A stretch of 64,000 nucleotides of DNA from Psychrobacter proteolyticus (GCF_003350005.1 NZ_QLKS01000003.1:1-64000), one strand, 5' to 3'. Positions 27,732 to 38,160 are shown, counted from the stretch's first letter. Notes: generated from the sequence alone by a model not told the origin. Numbers and translations are program-made.

Positions 27732-27839
27732 ATGGTTACGTCTTCGCTAATGATATACGACACAGGTAAACGATTGATATTGGACAAAATTGGGTTAGCC
27801 TCGCACAGCTCTTTTTACCCTACCCTTTTTGTCATATAA
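27732..27839 (+). CDS. Possible 35-residue small ORF upstream of ileS
   Basis: A short open frame starts at an ATG with a near-ideal TAAGGAGA ribosome binding site 4-5 bases upstream and ends at 27839, about 295 bases before ileS. The encoded peptide has no signal peptide and no run of isoleucine codons, so a classical attenuation leader is not supported. Its end overlaps a TATAAT (27835-27840) that may be the ileS -10. The remainder of 27684-28133 shows nothing else. Low confidence that it is translated. Confidence 0.3.
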   Translation: MVTSSLMIYDTGKRLILDKIGLASHSSFYPTLFVI

Positions 27840-28133
27840 TAGCTGCCGATCTAAATATTTTTTTGAATTATTTTTACTAGCATATTTTATGTTGCAATCG
27901 TCTCGTTACCATTTATTATTGACGTAACTATTTACCGACTAATGAGCGACAATGGGTATTTATTGACATGATGGTTGATAAACCGACTATGATGAGCAAT
28001 ATACCTACTATTAGTAATTAAGCATTATCAATACCGCGTGACACTCAGTACTATATTGAACTACATTGAACATCAAGCCTTGTATCCGGTTTTGAACCGA
28101 CACACAAACCTACCTTTTAAAAAGATACCTTCT

Positions 28134-30995
28134 ATGACTGATAAAAGCACTGACACACCAAGCCAAGATTACAAAGACACGCTGAACCTTGCGGATACGC
28201 CATTTGCGATGCGCGCAAACCTTGCCAAACGCGAGCCAGATTGGTTAGCTGCTTGGGAAGCAGATGACGTGTACGGTAAAATTCGTCAGGCGCGTGCTGG
28301 TGCAACCAAGTATATTTTGCACGATGGCCCTCCATACGCCAACGGTCAAATTCACTTGGGTCACGCAGTCAATAAAGTACTAAAAGACATTATTGTAAAA
28401 TCAAAAACCTTATCAGGATTTGATGCGCCTTATGTCCCTGGTTGGGATTGTCATGGTCTGCCAATCGAACAAAAAGTCGAAGCCAAGGTTGGTAAAGTCG
28501 GTCAAAAAGTGTCTGCTACCGAATTCCGTGGTCTATGCCGCGAGTATGCGAGTACTCAGATTGAACTGCAAAAAGCAGACTTCAAGCGTCTAGGTGTATT
28601 CGGTGATTGGGACAACCCTTATCTGACCATGAACTTCCATCAAGAAGCCAACATCGTACGTGCGCTTGCCAAAATCTATGACAATGGTCATGTGACTCGC
28701 GGTATGAAGCCGGTCAACTGGTGCTTGGACTGTAGCTCTGCCCTAGCAGAAGCTGAAGTAGAATATCAAGACAAAGTCTCTGACGCGATCTATGTCAGTT
28801 TTGATGTGCTCGGTACGGACAAAGTAACCACATTGGCAGATATCGCAGATAACATCGCTGCTGTTATTTGGACCACCACGCCATGGACACTACCTGCCAA
28901 CCAAGCTATCTCAGTACATCCTGAGCATAACTATAGCGTGGTTGCTACCGAAAAAGGCAACTTACTACTCGCAGCGGATCTTGTCGAAACTGCGTTGAGT
29001 GAGCTAAAATTAGAAAATAACGGCATCCTAGCAACTGTATCAGGCAGCGAGCTTGAAGGCCTACATGCTCAGCATCCACTAATTGAAGTCCGTCAAGTGC
29101 CGCTCATCTTGGGCGATCATGTGACTACTGATAGTGGTACTGGTCTGGTACATACCGCACCTGGTCACGGTCTAGACGATTATATCGTTGGTCTAAAATA
29201 CAACTTACCAGTAGAAAACCCAGTAAGCGGTACGGGTGTCTATCTAGATAGCGCTGCTGTATTTGCCGGCGAGCACATTTATAAAGCCAATCCAAAAATC
29301 ATCGCTGCCCTACATGAAAATGGCCATCTAATCAGCCATACCAAAATTGAGCATAGCTATCCGCATTGCTGGCGTCATAAGTCGCCAATTATTTTCCGTG
29401 CTACGCCTCAATGGTTTATCAACATGGAAACCAAAGGCTTACGTGCTCGCGCGCTTGCTGACATTCCATCAGTAAGTTGGACGCCAGCGTGGGGACAGAA
29501 CCGTATCGAATCAATGATGACGGGTCGTCCTGATTGGTGTATCTCGCGTCAGCGTACGTGGGGCGTACCGATTACTTTCTTTACGCACAAAGAAACCGGC
29601 GAGCTGCATCCAAACACGCTTGAACTAATGGAAACTGCAGCTCAAAAAATTAATGAAGGCGGCGTTGAAGCGTGGTTCGATGCTAGCTGTGAAGACTTCT
29701 TAGGTAGTGAAGCCGCTGACTATGACAAAGCAACTGACACATTGGATGTTTGGTTTGACTCAGGCACAACGCATTTTGCGGTACTTGATCAGCGTGATGA
29801 ATTGACCAATCCAGCTGATATGTATCTAGAAGGCTCTGACCAGCATCGAGGCTGGTTCCAGACGTCACTACTGACGTCGGAAGCGATATATGAGCGTCCA
29901 CCGTTTAAGCAAGTATTAACGCATGGTTTCGTGGTCGATGAAAACGGTCGCAAGATGAGTAAGTCACTTGGCAATATCATCACCCCGCAAGAAGAGATCA
30001 ATAAAACAGGCGCGGATATGCTGCGTCTGTGGATTGCCTCAAGTGACTATCGTTATGAGATGAGCGCAGGTAAGACGGTCTTTAAAGGTGCGATCGATAT
30101 GTATCGCCGTATCCGTAACACCTTACGTTTCTTGCTTGCCAATACCGATGACTTCAATCCAGCGACTGATAGCATTGATATCAATGAATTGGTTAGCCTT
30201 GATAAATTCATCATTGAGCGCGCACAAACCGTACAAGCACAAATCATTAGCGCTTATGATGCGATGGACTTCCACCAAGTCACTCAGCACGTCACGGCGT
30301 TTTGCTCGCAAGATTTGGGTAGCTTCTATCTAGATATCATCAAGGATCGCCAGTACACCACGCAGGCGGATGGACAACCTCGTCGCTCTGCGCAGACGGC
30401 TATCTACCATATCACTCATGCTCTGATTCGCTGGATTACACCAATTCTATCATTCACGGCACAAGAGGCTTGGGAAGTGCTGAACCAACGTGATGCGGAT
30501 AAAGGCGGCTATGTATTTACTCAAGAGTGGTATGAGTTCCCAGCGTTTGAGCTAAGTGCCATCAGCAACGATGACTGGCAGCGTATTATGTTCGCCAAAG
30601 ACATGGTAAACAAACATATCGAGACCGCACGTGGCGAAAAAATCATCAATGCCAACTTGTCTGCCGACGTGAGCCTATACGCTGACGGTGCTATGCATGA
30701 AAGCCTAGCTAAGCTTGATGAAGAGCTTCGTTTTGTACTAATTACTAGTAACGCTGCGCTAAAGCCAATGAGCGAAGCGCCTGCTGATAGCATCACACAG
30801 ACAGATGATGTGACCGACACCAATACCGAAGAGGCTGTCGATTTAGTGGTCCAAGTAAACGCAGCTACTGGTACTAAGTGTGTACGCTGCTGGCACATTC
30901 GTGATGACATCGGTACAGATAGCGCACATCCTGAGCTATGCGCGCGCTGCGTGACCAATGTCAGTGGCGATGGCGAGGTGCGTCACTATGCCTAA
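28134..30995 (+). CDS. ileS: Isoleucyl-tRNA synthetase
   Basis: Charges tRNA-Ile and edits valine. The 953-residue protein is close to E. coli (938). It has the HIGH motif as [14 protein letters not shown], the editing domain region with [13 protein letters not shown], and KMSKS in [12 protein letters not shown]-terminal zinc finger has CVRCW and CARC. The start is set at ATG 28134; the frame extends upstream to a GTG at 28038, but the extra 32 residues are not like the family. The stop overlaps the lspA start by 8 bp, so the two are co-expressed, as in other gammaproteobacteria. Confidence 0.97.
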   Translation: MTDKSTDTPSQDYKDTLNLADTPFAMRANLAKREPDWLAAWEADDVYGKIRQARAGATKYILHDGPPYANGQIHLGHAVNKVLKDIIVKSKTLSGFDAPYVPGWDCHGLPIEQKVEAKVGKVGQKVSATEFRGLCREYASTQIELQKADFKRLGVFGDWDNPYLTMNFHQEANIVRALAKIYDNGHVTRGMKPVNWCLDCSSALAEAEVEYQDKVSDAIYVSFDVLGTDKVTTLADIADNIAAVIWTTTPWTLPANQAISVHPEHNYSVVATEKGNLLLAADLVETALSELKLENNGILATVSGSELEGLHAQHPLIEVRQVPLILGDHVTTDSGTGLVHTAPGHGLDDYIVGLKYNLPVENPVSGTGVYLDSAAVFAGEHIYKANPKIIAALHENGHLISHTKIEHSYPHCWRHKSPIIFRATPQWFINMETKGLRARALADIPSVSWTPAWGQNRIESMMTGRPDWCISRQRTWGVPITFFTHKETGELHPNTLELMETAAQKINEGGVEAWFDASCEDFLGSEAADYDKATDTLDVWFDSGTTHFAVLDQRDELTNPADMYLEGSDQHRGWFQTSLLTSEAIYERPPFKQVLTHGFVVDENGRKMSKSLGNIITPQEEINKTGADMLRLWIASSDYRYEMSAGKTVFKGAIDMYRRIRNTLRFLLANTDDFNPATDSIDINELVSLDKFIIERAQTVQAQIISAYDAMDFHQVTQHVTAFCSQDLGSFYLDIIKDRQYTTQADGQPRRSAQTAIYHITHALIRWITPILSFTAQEAWEVLNQRDADKGGYVFTQEWYEFPAFELSAISNDDWQRIMFAKDMVNKHIETARGEKIINANLSADVSLYADGAMHESLAKLDEELRFVLITSNAALKPMSEAPADSITQTDDVTDTNTEEAVDLVVQVNAATGTKCVRCWHIRDDIGTDSAHPELCARCVTNVSGDGEVRHYA

Positions 30996-31644
30996 CCCAA
31001 CTGATTCGCCTGAAAGCCAGAATGACCAGCAGCCGCAGGTTGAGGTTGACCATTCGCCTAAGCCTGCTCATGCAACCACAGGTAGCTCGACCACGCCCAG
31101 AAGTCGTCTGGCCAAGTCAACAAATAGGACACCAAAGCTGGTGGCCAATGGCAGTCGTGCTTTTATGTGGTATATTCTGGCATTGGTTATCGTCATCATC
31201 GATCAATGGACCAAATGGCTGGCGGAAACCAAGCTCACCTTTCACGATCCAGTACCAGTAATTGAGCCATTCCTCAATTGGACATTGGCTTATAACTATG
31301 GCGCGGCCTTTAGCTTCTTGGCGGACGCGGGTGGTTGGCAGAAGTGGTTCTTTTCGGGACTGGCATTACTCATGTCGTTGTTTCTAATCATCTATCTGAT
31401 TAAAGCACCTCGCAAAGCCACACTGTTATCTTTCGGCCTAGCCTTAGTATTGGGCGGTGCAGTTGGTAATTTAATCGACCGCTTATTACATGGTCATGTG
31501 ATTGATTTTATCCATGTGCATTATGCTGATGTTTGGCATTATCCGATTTTTAATATTGCGGATATCGGTATATCTATCGGTGTATTATTGATTGTCATCG
31601 ATATGCTGTTTTTGGAAAAGAAGCGTGAAATGCCACGGTCATAA
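30988..31644 (+). CDS. lspA: Lipoprotein signal peptidase with N-terminal extension
   Basis: Cleaves prolipoprotein signal peptides in the inner membrane. The 218-residue protein has about 55 extra polar residues at the N-terminus compared with the usual 160-170. The core has four membrane segments, the NYGAAFS motif, and the two catalytic Asp blocks, VIDFIHVHY and FNIADIG. The ATG at 30988 lies within the last codons of ileS after GGCGAGG. A later ATG near 31165 would remove the extension but also crowd the first helix. Followed by a strong terminator. Confidence 0.93.
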   Translation: MPNPTDSPESQNDQQPQVEVDHSPKPAHATTGSSTTPRSRLAKSTNRTPKLVANGSRAFMWYILALVIVIIDQWTKWLAETKLTFHDPVPVIEPFLNWTLAYNYGAAFSFLADAGGWQKWFFSGLALLMSLFLIIYLIKAPRKATLLSFGLALVLGGAVGNLIDRLLHGHVIDFIHVHYADVWHYPIFNIADIGISIGVLLIVIDMLFLEKKREMPRS

Positions 31645-31682
31645 CCGTCTATAGCTAGAGATAATAGTTCAATTTATAAATG

Positions 31683-31719
31683 AAAAAGGTGGGTTACGCA
31701 GTCGTAATCCACCTTTTTT
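31683..31719. terminator. Bidirectional terminator between lspA and the HINT gene
   Basis: 15-base-pair stem around AAGGTGGGTTAC/GTAATCCACCTT (one G-U) with loop GCAGTC and A/T runs on both sides. Confidence 0.92.
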
Positions 31720-31775
31720 ATTTACTATTTCTGACGATTGAATATGTATGCTAATTTGACCTATCTGCACAATTT

Positions 31776-32582
31776 CTATTCATGCACCCAAATACCAGTC
31801 TCACCGACAAAGTAAGTGTGCGTGTCTTCGACCTCGATGTTATATACCGTCATAGTAAGAGAACCTTCGCCCTCTTCCCAATCTATAGTATCAGGATCTT
31901 TCCATTCACCTTGACGAAAACCAAAGAACTCAGCATGTTCACGTTCATCTTTAGGTGTTTGCTCTAATAGACGTTGCTCCCACTCCTTATCGTACTCATA
32001 TAATTTGTCTGTCACTGCTTGATAAGTGACGCCATTTTTGATCTCTGCACCTGTGGTTAAATCAATCAGGCTGCCATATTGATTAGGACTGTCTTCGTCA
32101 AACTTTGGTACAAAACCAATATTTACCTTATCAGTTTTATAAATTTTACTTAGTGATGTAGTGTCATAGGGATTATTACCAGACTCAGACGAACACTTAG
32201 TCAAGTCTTTGTTAATTAAAACATCTTGAGACCTTACTTTTTTCGCTTGAGTCCACTTTGAGCTTTCAATCCATAATGGATGATTCTCTGTTATCAATAA
32301 TCGAGTCAAAGGTTGGCAATCAGATAACTCTCTTAATCTAATTCTCTCTTTAATTGGTAAAGAAGAGTCTACAGCGACAGAAAGCTCAAGCAACCATACC
32401 GATATATTCTCAGTACTCATAGTATTAGTTATTGCTTTATATATCAGATCCCCCAAGCCATCGGCAGCTTTAGATAATACTTTATCACCAATTTTTAGTT
32501 GTTCTATTGGTACTAGCCCTGTTTCTGTATGTACTAAAGTGCCAGCAGTGAAACCTGACGTATTCATAATCACATTATCCAT
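31776..32582 (-). CDS. Stand-alone HINT (Hedgehog/intein) domain protein
   Basis: A 268-residue protein. The N-terminus has the HINT entry block FTAGTLVHTETGLVPIEQL with IGDKVLSK, a central block B ITENHPLW (Thr98, His101), and the C-terminal block VYNIEVEDTHTYFVGETGIWVHE. These are the blocks of pretoxin HINT domains found between the shaft and toxin of Rhs, CDI and other polymorphic toxins. Here nothing precedes or follows: a stop lies three codons upstream of the start and the protein ends at VHE, where VHN is usual. Gly10 occupies the position before FTAGT that is normally Cys or Ser. It may be an inactive remnant or a dedicated HINT protein. It lies 20 bp after the cold-shock/DUF1294 gene. 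Confidence 0.8.
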   Translation of the reverse strand: MDNVIMNTSGFTAGTLVHTETGLVPIEQLKIGDKVLSKAADGLGDLIYKAITNTMSTENISVWLLELSVAVDSSLPIKERIRLRELSDCQPLTRLLITENHPLWIESSKWTQAKKVRSQDVLINKDLTKCSSESGNNPYDTTSLSKIYKTDKVNIGFVPKFDEDSPNQYGSLIDLTTGAEIKNGVTYQAVTDKLYEYDKEWEQRLLEQTPKDEREHAEFFGFRQGEWKDPDTIDWEEGEGSLTMTVYNIEVEDTHTYFVGETGIWVHE

Positions 32583-32602
32583 ATTTGTGTCTTAGTTCTC
32601 AT

Positions 32603-33280
32603 TTATAGCAACTCTGATAATAAATCAGTCAAAGTCTCTAACCCACCACCTGCCAATAAAAACAACAACCCTGCCATATTAATGACTACGGTCAAATAAT
32701 AGGTGACGCGAAACTCAGGCTTTTGTGATTTGTGGCGCAGATACGTTTGTGCGAGCAACGCCCCTACCCAACCGCCAAGCGCGCTTAGTATATGCAGTCT
32801 AGACTCAGGCGTACGCCAGTCGCCACTTTGCGCAGCAGTTTTGTCTTTGGCATACATGCCATAAGTAATAATCCCTAGCACAACGTACCAGCCGACCACT
32901 AGCCAACTCAATTTATCTGCCGCTGCTAATAGAACTAAGACTCCATAAAAAGCCAGTCCAAGGAACGAGCGTTTCTTTTGTCCTGCTTCAAACTCCGCTT
33001 GATGGCTACGTCTTTGGTTGCGCTGATGGATTTGCTGATTTTTTTGTGCCATTTTCTGCTGCACAAAACCAAGTTCTTGTACTTGTTTGGCCTGCCTGCG
33101 CCCTTGATCGTCTTGTCCGATACTAAAGACCACTGCCTCACCGATATCAGGACGGCGCTGAGCCTTAAACTCACTCACATGAAAGAAAACAGACTCACCT
33201 GCTTCAGTTTCAATAAAGCCAAACCCTTTATCGTCCTGCCATTTTTTGACAGTGCCTTGTTGTTTATTCACCACCGACAC
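32603..33280 (-). CDS. Cold-shock domain / DUF1294 membrane protein
   Basis: A 225-residue fusion. Residues about 5-68 are a cold-shock nucleic-acid-binding domain with RNP1 KGFGFIE and RNP2 VFFHVS. A basic Gln-rich linker follows, then about three to four membrane segments with a DUF1294 signature (YAKDKTAAQSGDWRTPE and LGGWVGALLAQ...RHK). This fusion is common in gammaproteobacteria; its job is unknown. RNA binding at the membrane is a reasonable inference. It is followed closely by the HINT gene and is divergent from fkpB. Confidence 0.9.
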   Translation of the reverse strand: MSVVNKQQGTVKKWQDDKGFGFIETEAGESVFFHVSEFKAQRRPDIGEAVVFSIGQDDQGRRQAKQVQELGFVQQKMAQKNQQIHQRNQRRSHQAEFEAGQKKRSFLGLAFYGVLVLLAAADKLSWLVVGWYVVLGIITYGMYAKDKTAAQSGDWRTPESRLHILSALGGWVGALLAQTYLRHKSQKPEFRVTYYLTVVINMAGLLFLLAGGGLETLTDLLSELL

Positions 33281-33454
33281 CTCATATCTTTTAGAATTGC
33301 CAATTATAGTACATTATCTGCGTTACATTATTGACGCTTACATCTGGCCTTAGATGGCTTATTATTTCTTACATTATAATACGGCAATTAAAAACACTGT
33401 AATCCAACGCATTATTTTCTATTCTTTTATTCTAGCAACCGATGGCTTTTTATT

Positions 33455-33952
33455 ATGACTCAATCTCAATTTATTAACCCAAACGAAGACACTCGTATCG
33501 CTCATGGTAGCCTTGTGAAGTTGCACTTTGAAGTTTCACTAGAGAACGGCACCATCATCGACTCAACCTTTAATCGTGATGCGCCTGTGTCTTTGACCAT
33601 TGGTGATGAGAGCTTGTTACCTGGTTTTGAGCAAGTACTGATGAATCTACGCGCCGGTGATACTCGTACCGCACACCTTGAGCCAGAGCAAGCATTTGGT
33701 GAGTGGAATCCTGAAAACATCCAACATTTTAGCCGTACTCAGTTTGCGCTAGTCGCTGATAATCCAGAGATTGGCATGATGGTTGAATTCGAAGACAAAG
33801 GTAAAAATACCTTGCCCGGTACGATCAGTGCCATCAATGAAGACCAAGTCGAAGTCGACTTTAACCACCCACTGGCAGGACAAGACGTATTATTCAAAGT
33901 AAAAATCTTTAAAGTCACACCACCTGGTGTCACAGGTATCAAATTGATGTAG
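33455..33952 (+). CDS. fkpB: FKBP-type peptidyl-prolyl isomerase (SlpA-like)
   Basis: A 165-residue isomerase of the SlyD/SlpA type. It has an N-terminal FKBP half (GSLVKLHFEVSLENGTIIDST), an inserted flap domain (EPEQAFGEWNPENIQ) and a returning FKBP strand with VEVDFNHPLAGQ. It has no His-rich metal tail, unlike SlyD. In E. coli fkpB directly follows lspA. Here it follows at a distance with two opposite-strand genes between. The ATG at 33455 has a weak ribosome binding site. Confidence 0.92.
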   Translation: MTQSQFINPNEDTRIAHGSLVKLHFEVSLENGTIIDSTFNRDAPVSLTIGDESLLPGFEQVLMNLRAGDTRTAHLEPEQAFGEWNPENIQHFSRTQFALVADNPEIGMMVEFEDKGKNTLPGTISAINEDQVEVDFNHPLAGQDVLFKVKIFKVTPPGVTGIKLM

Positions 33953-34052
33953 TCATTCAAAGACTAATAAAAACTCGTTAGACATTAACTAAGATAAAAG
34001 CTCGCGACGATAAAAATTAATATCGATAAAAACAGCCAAAAGGGAGACTTAT

Positions 34053-35093
34053 ATGCAGTATCAAACGTTACCGCAACTCGATGAAAAAGTATCTAAAATC
34101 TGTCTAGGCACGATGACATGGGGACAGCAAAATACTGAAGCTCAAGCACATGAGCAAATGGACATGGCACTCAGTGAAGGTGTGAACTTTTGGGATACCG
34201 CCGAGATGTACCCGTCACCGCCAGATAAAGATAAACAAGGCGATACCGAGCGCTTTATGGGCACTTGGTTTAACAAGACCAAACAGCGTGACAAAGTCAT
34301 TCTCGCAAGCAAAATATCGCCAATGAATTTTTTGCGTGATGGACAAACACGCTTTAACGCCGATCACATCAGCAGCGCTATCGATGGTAATTTGGAACGT
34401 CTACAAACCGACTATATCGATATCTATCAGCTGCATTGGCCTGAACGCCAAGCGAATTTCTTTGGTCAGCGCGGCTATGATGAAGAGATGGCGGCACAGT
34501 CATTAGACGATTTAACCCCATTTTTAGAGACCATTCAAGCGTTGAACGATGAAATTAAAAAAGGTCGTATTCGTGCTTATGGTCTATCGAATGATACCGC
34601 GTGGGGACTGATGCGCTATCTATGGGAAGCAGATAAAAACGGCCTAATTCCACCACTTACCGTGCAAAACCCATATAGCCTATTGAACCGTTTATACGAA
34701 GTTGGTATGGCTGAGATTGCCCATCGTGAAAACGTGGGTCTACTTGCGTATTCACCGCTTGGTTTTGGTGTATTGTCTGGTAAATACCTTGATGGTAAAC
34801 GTCCAGATGGCGCACGCTTGACGATGTATGATCGTTTCGGTCGTTATGTGAATGAGCAAGCCAAAGCAGCCACTGAGCAATATGCCAAGATAGCTGCTGA
34901 TGCAGGTTTGGACATGGCGCAGATGTCATTGGCTTTTGTGAACTCTCGTCACTTTGTCACCAGTAACATCGTTGGGGCAACGACGACTGAGCAACTCAAA
35001 TCAAACATCGATAGTGTCAATGTGGAGCTAACATCAGATGTCTTAGAAGCGATTGAAGCGGTGCATACACAGCAGCCTAATCCATCACCATAG
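34053..35093 (+). CDS. tas: NADP(H)-dependent aldo-keto reductase (Tas-like)
   Basis: A 346-residue aldo-keto reductase, the same length as E. coli Tas, which it follows closely at the ends (start MQYQTLP; NPYSLLNR; LAYSPLGFGVLSGKYL; C-terminal GATTTEQLKSNID). The catalytic Tyr lies in DTAEMYPSPP and the Lys in ILASKIS. Its physiological substrate is unknown; E. coli tas was found as a suppressor of tyrosine auxotrophy. The ATG follows GGGAG. Monocistronic with a bidirectional terminator after it. Confidence 0.9.
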   Translation: MQYQTLPQLDEKVSKICLGTMTWGQQNTEAQAHEQMDMALSEGVNFWDTAEMYPSPPDKDKQGDTERFMGTWFNKTKQRDKVILASKISPMNFLRDGQTRFNADHISSAIDGNLERLQTDYIDIYQLHWPERQANFFGQRGYDEEMAAQSLDDLTPFLETIQALNDEIKKGRIRAYGLSNDTAWGLMRYLWEADKNGLIPPLTVQNPYSLLNRLYEVGMAEIAHRENVGLLAYSPLGFGVLSGKYLDGKRPDGARLTMYDRFGRYVNEQAKAATEQYAKIAADAGLDMAQMSLAFVNSRHFVTSNIVGATTTEQLKSNIDSVNVELTSDVLEAIEAVHTQQPNPSP

Positions 35094-35173
35094 TTGGTCT
35101 TTCATAGAGAGCAAATGTTAATAGAGCCTGCTGAATAAATAATATTATGTGTGCTCTATTAAATTTCCTATAG

Positions 35174-35208
35174 AAAAGGGCGCAAATCGTTTCGATTTGC
35201 GCCCTTTT
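35174..35208. terminator. Bidirectional terminator between tas and the acyltransferase gene
   Basis: 16-base-pair perfect stem AAAAGGGCGCAAATCG/CGATTTGCGCCCTTTT, loop TTT. Confidence 0.95.
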
Positions 35209-35266
35209 ATTAACTGGCTGAGATTAGCTACACTAGCTCAACTCTAACTAGTTCAACTGTAAGTAA

Positions 35267-36067
35267 TCAGTCTTCAACTGGTGCGCTAAGGACTCTTGAG
35301 TGCAGCTCAGCCAATCCTTCATTCATGCGTGCTTGCAATAAATTGGTCAGCTCGCTTTTGTTACGGCCTTCTGGATCTATAGGCGCGAGTGGCAATACAT
35401 AAGCGGTCACGTTTTTGCTATCGAGCACTTTTTTCATACTTTCTTTCATCGTCAGCTTACCATAGTATGGCAATGCGTCGCTTAGTGTGCCGTCTTTATT
35501 GACATAAGCGATGATGATCGGTCTGATAGGCACATCAGCATCTATGGCTGCTTGCAGTAATGTTCCATGAATGCGTTTTACTTTTTTACCACTAGTGGTC
35601 GTCGCCTCAGGGAAGAAAATAATCGAAAAACCTTTGGCTAAAAAGTCAGCAATCTGCGCCGATACTGAGCTTGCATCACCGGAACCACGCTCAATGAAAA
35701 GCGTCCCTGCGGCATGGGCAAGTTTGCCAAATACAGGCCATTCACCGATCTCAGCCTTGGATAAAAAGAACGCTGGGCTCACAGTACCAACGACAGGAAT
35801 ATCCATCCATGACACGTGATTCGATACCCACAAGCCATGGAACTGCTCTACAGGTTCCACTTCTACTACTTTTACACCAAAAGAGCCTGCCATCTTGCGG
35901 CAGAATGTCTGGATATAACGTGGTAGGGTTTCGCGTGGTGGCTGCTTAAATGCACCGATACGTTTCGCCGCGCGTATGCCGCCGACCATGGTCGTGGTCA
36001 TACCAGCAACCTGTCTACCTCGGCTCAACTGTCGTCTGAGTGAAAAGCTTGATTTAGCTTGGCTCAT
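35267..36067 (-). CDS. 1-acyl-sn-glycerol-3-phosphate acyltransferase (PlsC family)
   Basis: A 266-residue acyltransferase of the lysophosphatidic acid acyltransferase family. The catalytic HX4D box is NHVSWMD and the glycerophosphate-binding block is FPEATTTSG. The GSGDASS stretch and the PIRPIIIAY strand fit the fold. It may be PlsC or an ornithine-lipid OlsA-type enzyme; the motifs do not decide. The start is placed at ATG 36067, preceded by GAGGGCG, four codons inside the longest frame. Divergent from hflX. Confidence 0.85.
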   Translation of the reverse strand: MSQAKSSFSLRRQLSRGRQVAGMTTTMVGGIRAAKRIGAFKQPPRETLPRYIQTFCRKMAGSFGVKVVEVEPVEQFHGLWVSNHVSWMDIPVVGTVSPAFFLSKAEIGEWPVFGKLAHAAGTLFIERGSGDASSVSAQIADFLAKGFSIIFFPEATTTSGKKVKRIHGTLLQAAIDADVPIRPIIIAYVNKDGTLSDALPYYGKLTMKESMKKVLDSKNVTAYVLPLAPIDPEGRNKSELTNLLQARMNEGLAELHSRVLSAPVED

Positions 36068-36373
36068 CTTCGCCCTCATGATTAAATAACGGGTGTTTAA
36101 TAGTCAAAAAACGAGCCCAGTATAACAAAGTTCGTACACTCAGTGATAGCTTGTTCACTCAGTGAATACCGACTTTTATACAAAGGGGTAATAAAGCAGA
36201 TTTATAAAAAATTATCCGCAGCAAACGCTGTAACATAAAACCATCGCTAATTATGCTTATACCCTTTAATATCAAGTGATAAGACCACATATAGACAATC
36301 ATATGAACGCTATATCAAAGTATACTGAACTGATAATAGCGATATATTTACTTTATTAAATAGGTGATACTCT
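36068..36373. other. Divergent acyltransferase/hflX intergenic region
   Basis: 306 AT-rich bases expected to hold both promoters. I see no clear operator, repeat or terminator. Confidence 0.3.
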
Positions 36374-37807
36374 TTGGATTATTTTGAAAGACATGAAGGT
36401 GGCGAACGCGCCATTATTGTACATTTAGACATCCGCCAAATTCAAGATCCTGATGATCTAGGCGAATTTGAACTACTAGCAGATTCAGCAGGTGCCGATC
36501 GCTTGGCATTGGTCACAGGCTCACGTGCACGCCCCGATGCCAGATATTTCGTTGGTAGCGGCAAAGCAGAAGAAATCGCAGAACTGGTGCGCGAACATGA
36601 CGCAGATATCGTACTGTTCAACCATAACTTATCGCCATCCCAAGAGCGTAATATCGAAGCGCTAGTGAAGTGTCGTGTGTTGGATCGTACTGGTTTGATT
36701 TTAGACATTTTTGCGCAGCGTGCCCGTACTTATGAGGGTAAACTGCAAGTAGAGCTGGCTCAGCTTAACCACTTATCAACGCGTCTGGTACGTGGTTGGA
36801 CGCATTTGGAGCGTCAAAAAGGGGGTATTGGTCTGCGTGGACCAGGCGAAACCCAGCTTGAGACCGATCGTCGCTTGCTACAAGTGCGTGTCATGCAACT
36901 TAAAAGTAGAATTGAGAAAGTCAGACAAACTCGTGCGCAAGGTCGAGCCCGTCGCCAAAAATCAGACGTACCAACTATCTCACTTGTTGGTTATACCAAT
37001 GCGGGCAAGTCCACTTTATTTAATCGCTTGGTGGATGAAAACATCTACGCTGCTGATAAGCTGTTTGCCACACTCGATCCAACGCTACGCCGCTTAGACT
37101 GGCAAGGTGTGGGGCGTGTAGTATTGGTTGATACGGTAGGTTTTGTCCGTCATCTGCCGCATGAATTGGTTGAATCTTTCCATGCAACATTGGAAGAGAC
37201 GCTAGAGGCAGATTTATTATTACATGTCATCGACTCTTCTAGTGATGACATGCATGAGCAGATTCAGGCCGTCAAAGATGTACTTGCTGAAATTGATAAC
37301 GATGTGCCTGTGCTCAATGTCTATAATAAGATTGATGTGACTGATGAGCCTGCACGTATTAGTTATGCTAGCGAAGGTCAACCTAACCGTGTCTATGTGT
37401 CTTCTAGAGAGAACTTAGGCATAGAAGAGTTGTCATTAGCCGTGCAGCAGTTACTGACTGGCACATTAACCACTTTTGATTTGACGTTGCCCTATCATGC
37501 AGGACAGTTGAAAAACACTTTGTACGAGCTCGGTGTTATTGAAGAAGAAAGCTATGATGATAGCGGTCATGAGTGCTTAACCATTCGCTTGCCAAGCGAT
37601 AGACTGAGACAACTACTCGGACAAGCCAATCTCAAGCCTGCCGATGTGTTACCGCTTGCACAAGCAACATTGCTGATGCCTGTACTTGAGGAGTTTGAGC
37701 AGCATGACGAACATGAAGTTGAAGAGTTGACAATGACAGCAGAAGAAGAAAGAGCATTTGACGAATTTAATGCACTCAACTCACAAACAGCTGATTCAGA
37801 AAAGTAG
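36374..37807 (+). CDS. hflX: Ribosome-splitting GTPase HflX
   Basis: A 477-residue GTPase that splits stalled ribosomes, notably under heat or antibiotic stress. It has the N-terminal HflX domain (GSGKAEEIAELV, FNHNLSPSQERN) and the linker LAQLNHLSTRLVRGWTHLERQ with GIGLRGPGETQLETDRR. The G domain has P-loop GYTNAGKSTLFN, DTVGFVRHLPHELVESF and NKID. A Glu-rich C-terminal tail follows. The start is TTG at 36374 with AGGTGA upstream; no nearer ATG preserves the family N-terminus. hfq is not adjacent, unlike in E. coli. Confidence 0.96.
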   Translation: MDYFERHEGGERAIIVHLDIRQIQDPDDLGEFELLADSAGADRLALVTGSRARPDARYFVGSGKAEEIAELVREHDADIVLFNHNLSPSQERNIEALVKCRVLDRTGLILDIFAQRARTYEGKLQVELAQLNHLSTRLVRGWTHLERQKGGIGLRGPGETQLETDRRLLQVRVMQLKSRIEKVRQTRAQGRARRQKSDVPTISLVGYTNAGKSTLFNRLVDENIYAADKLFATLDPTLRRLDWQGVGRVVLVDTVGFVRHLPHELVESFHATLEETLEADLLLHVIDSSSDDMHEQIQAVKDVLAEIDNDVPVLNVYNKIDVTDEPARISYASEGQPNRVYVSSRENLGIEELSLAVQQLLTGTLTTFDLTLPYHAGQLKNTLYELGVIEEESYDDSGHECLTIRLPSDRLRQLLGQANLKPADVLPLAQATLLMPVLEEFEQHDEHEVEELTMTAEEERAFDEFNALNSQTADSEK

Positions 37808-37900
37808 TAGCTGCTGAAAGTGATTGTTCGTGGCAGTCGTTGAATGAACGTTTGATTCATACTATTAGACAGCAAGCTTTTATACAGTAGGGTAAAATAG

Positions 37901-37936
37901 AATAGACGGTATCCATTGATATCGTCTATTTTTTTT
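37901..37936 (+). terminator. Terminator after hflX
   Basis: 13-base-pair stem around AATAGACG/CGTCTATT (one G-U), loop CATT, then a long T run. The rest of 37808-38160 shows nothing notable. Confidence 0.9.
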
Positions 37937-38160
37937 GAATATAACTGGTCATGGTGCATAGGCTTTATTAGTTGCCTCACTCTCTATATAATCGCCTGTT
38001 ATACATTCAACAAATATTGATAGATGGCGTTAATATCTCAAAAATGAATCATTGCTACCATCAGCACTCATAACATCATTTTCTACGTTGTGTTCTTGGT
38101 ACAACCACGCATTTTGTTTTTTACACCATCCATTTATATCTGACTTGGCCAGAATTGCTT

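Noticed and set aside
28038..28133. 32-residue N-terminal extension of IleRS from a GTG
   Set aside because: Not family-like and not preceded by a ribosome binding site; ATG 28134 gives the expected length.
31776..32582. True intein or full polymorphic toxin
   Set aside because: No extein or toxin sequence is attached, a stop lies just upstream of the start, and the nucleophile position is Gly.
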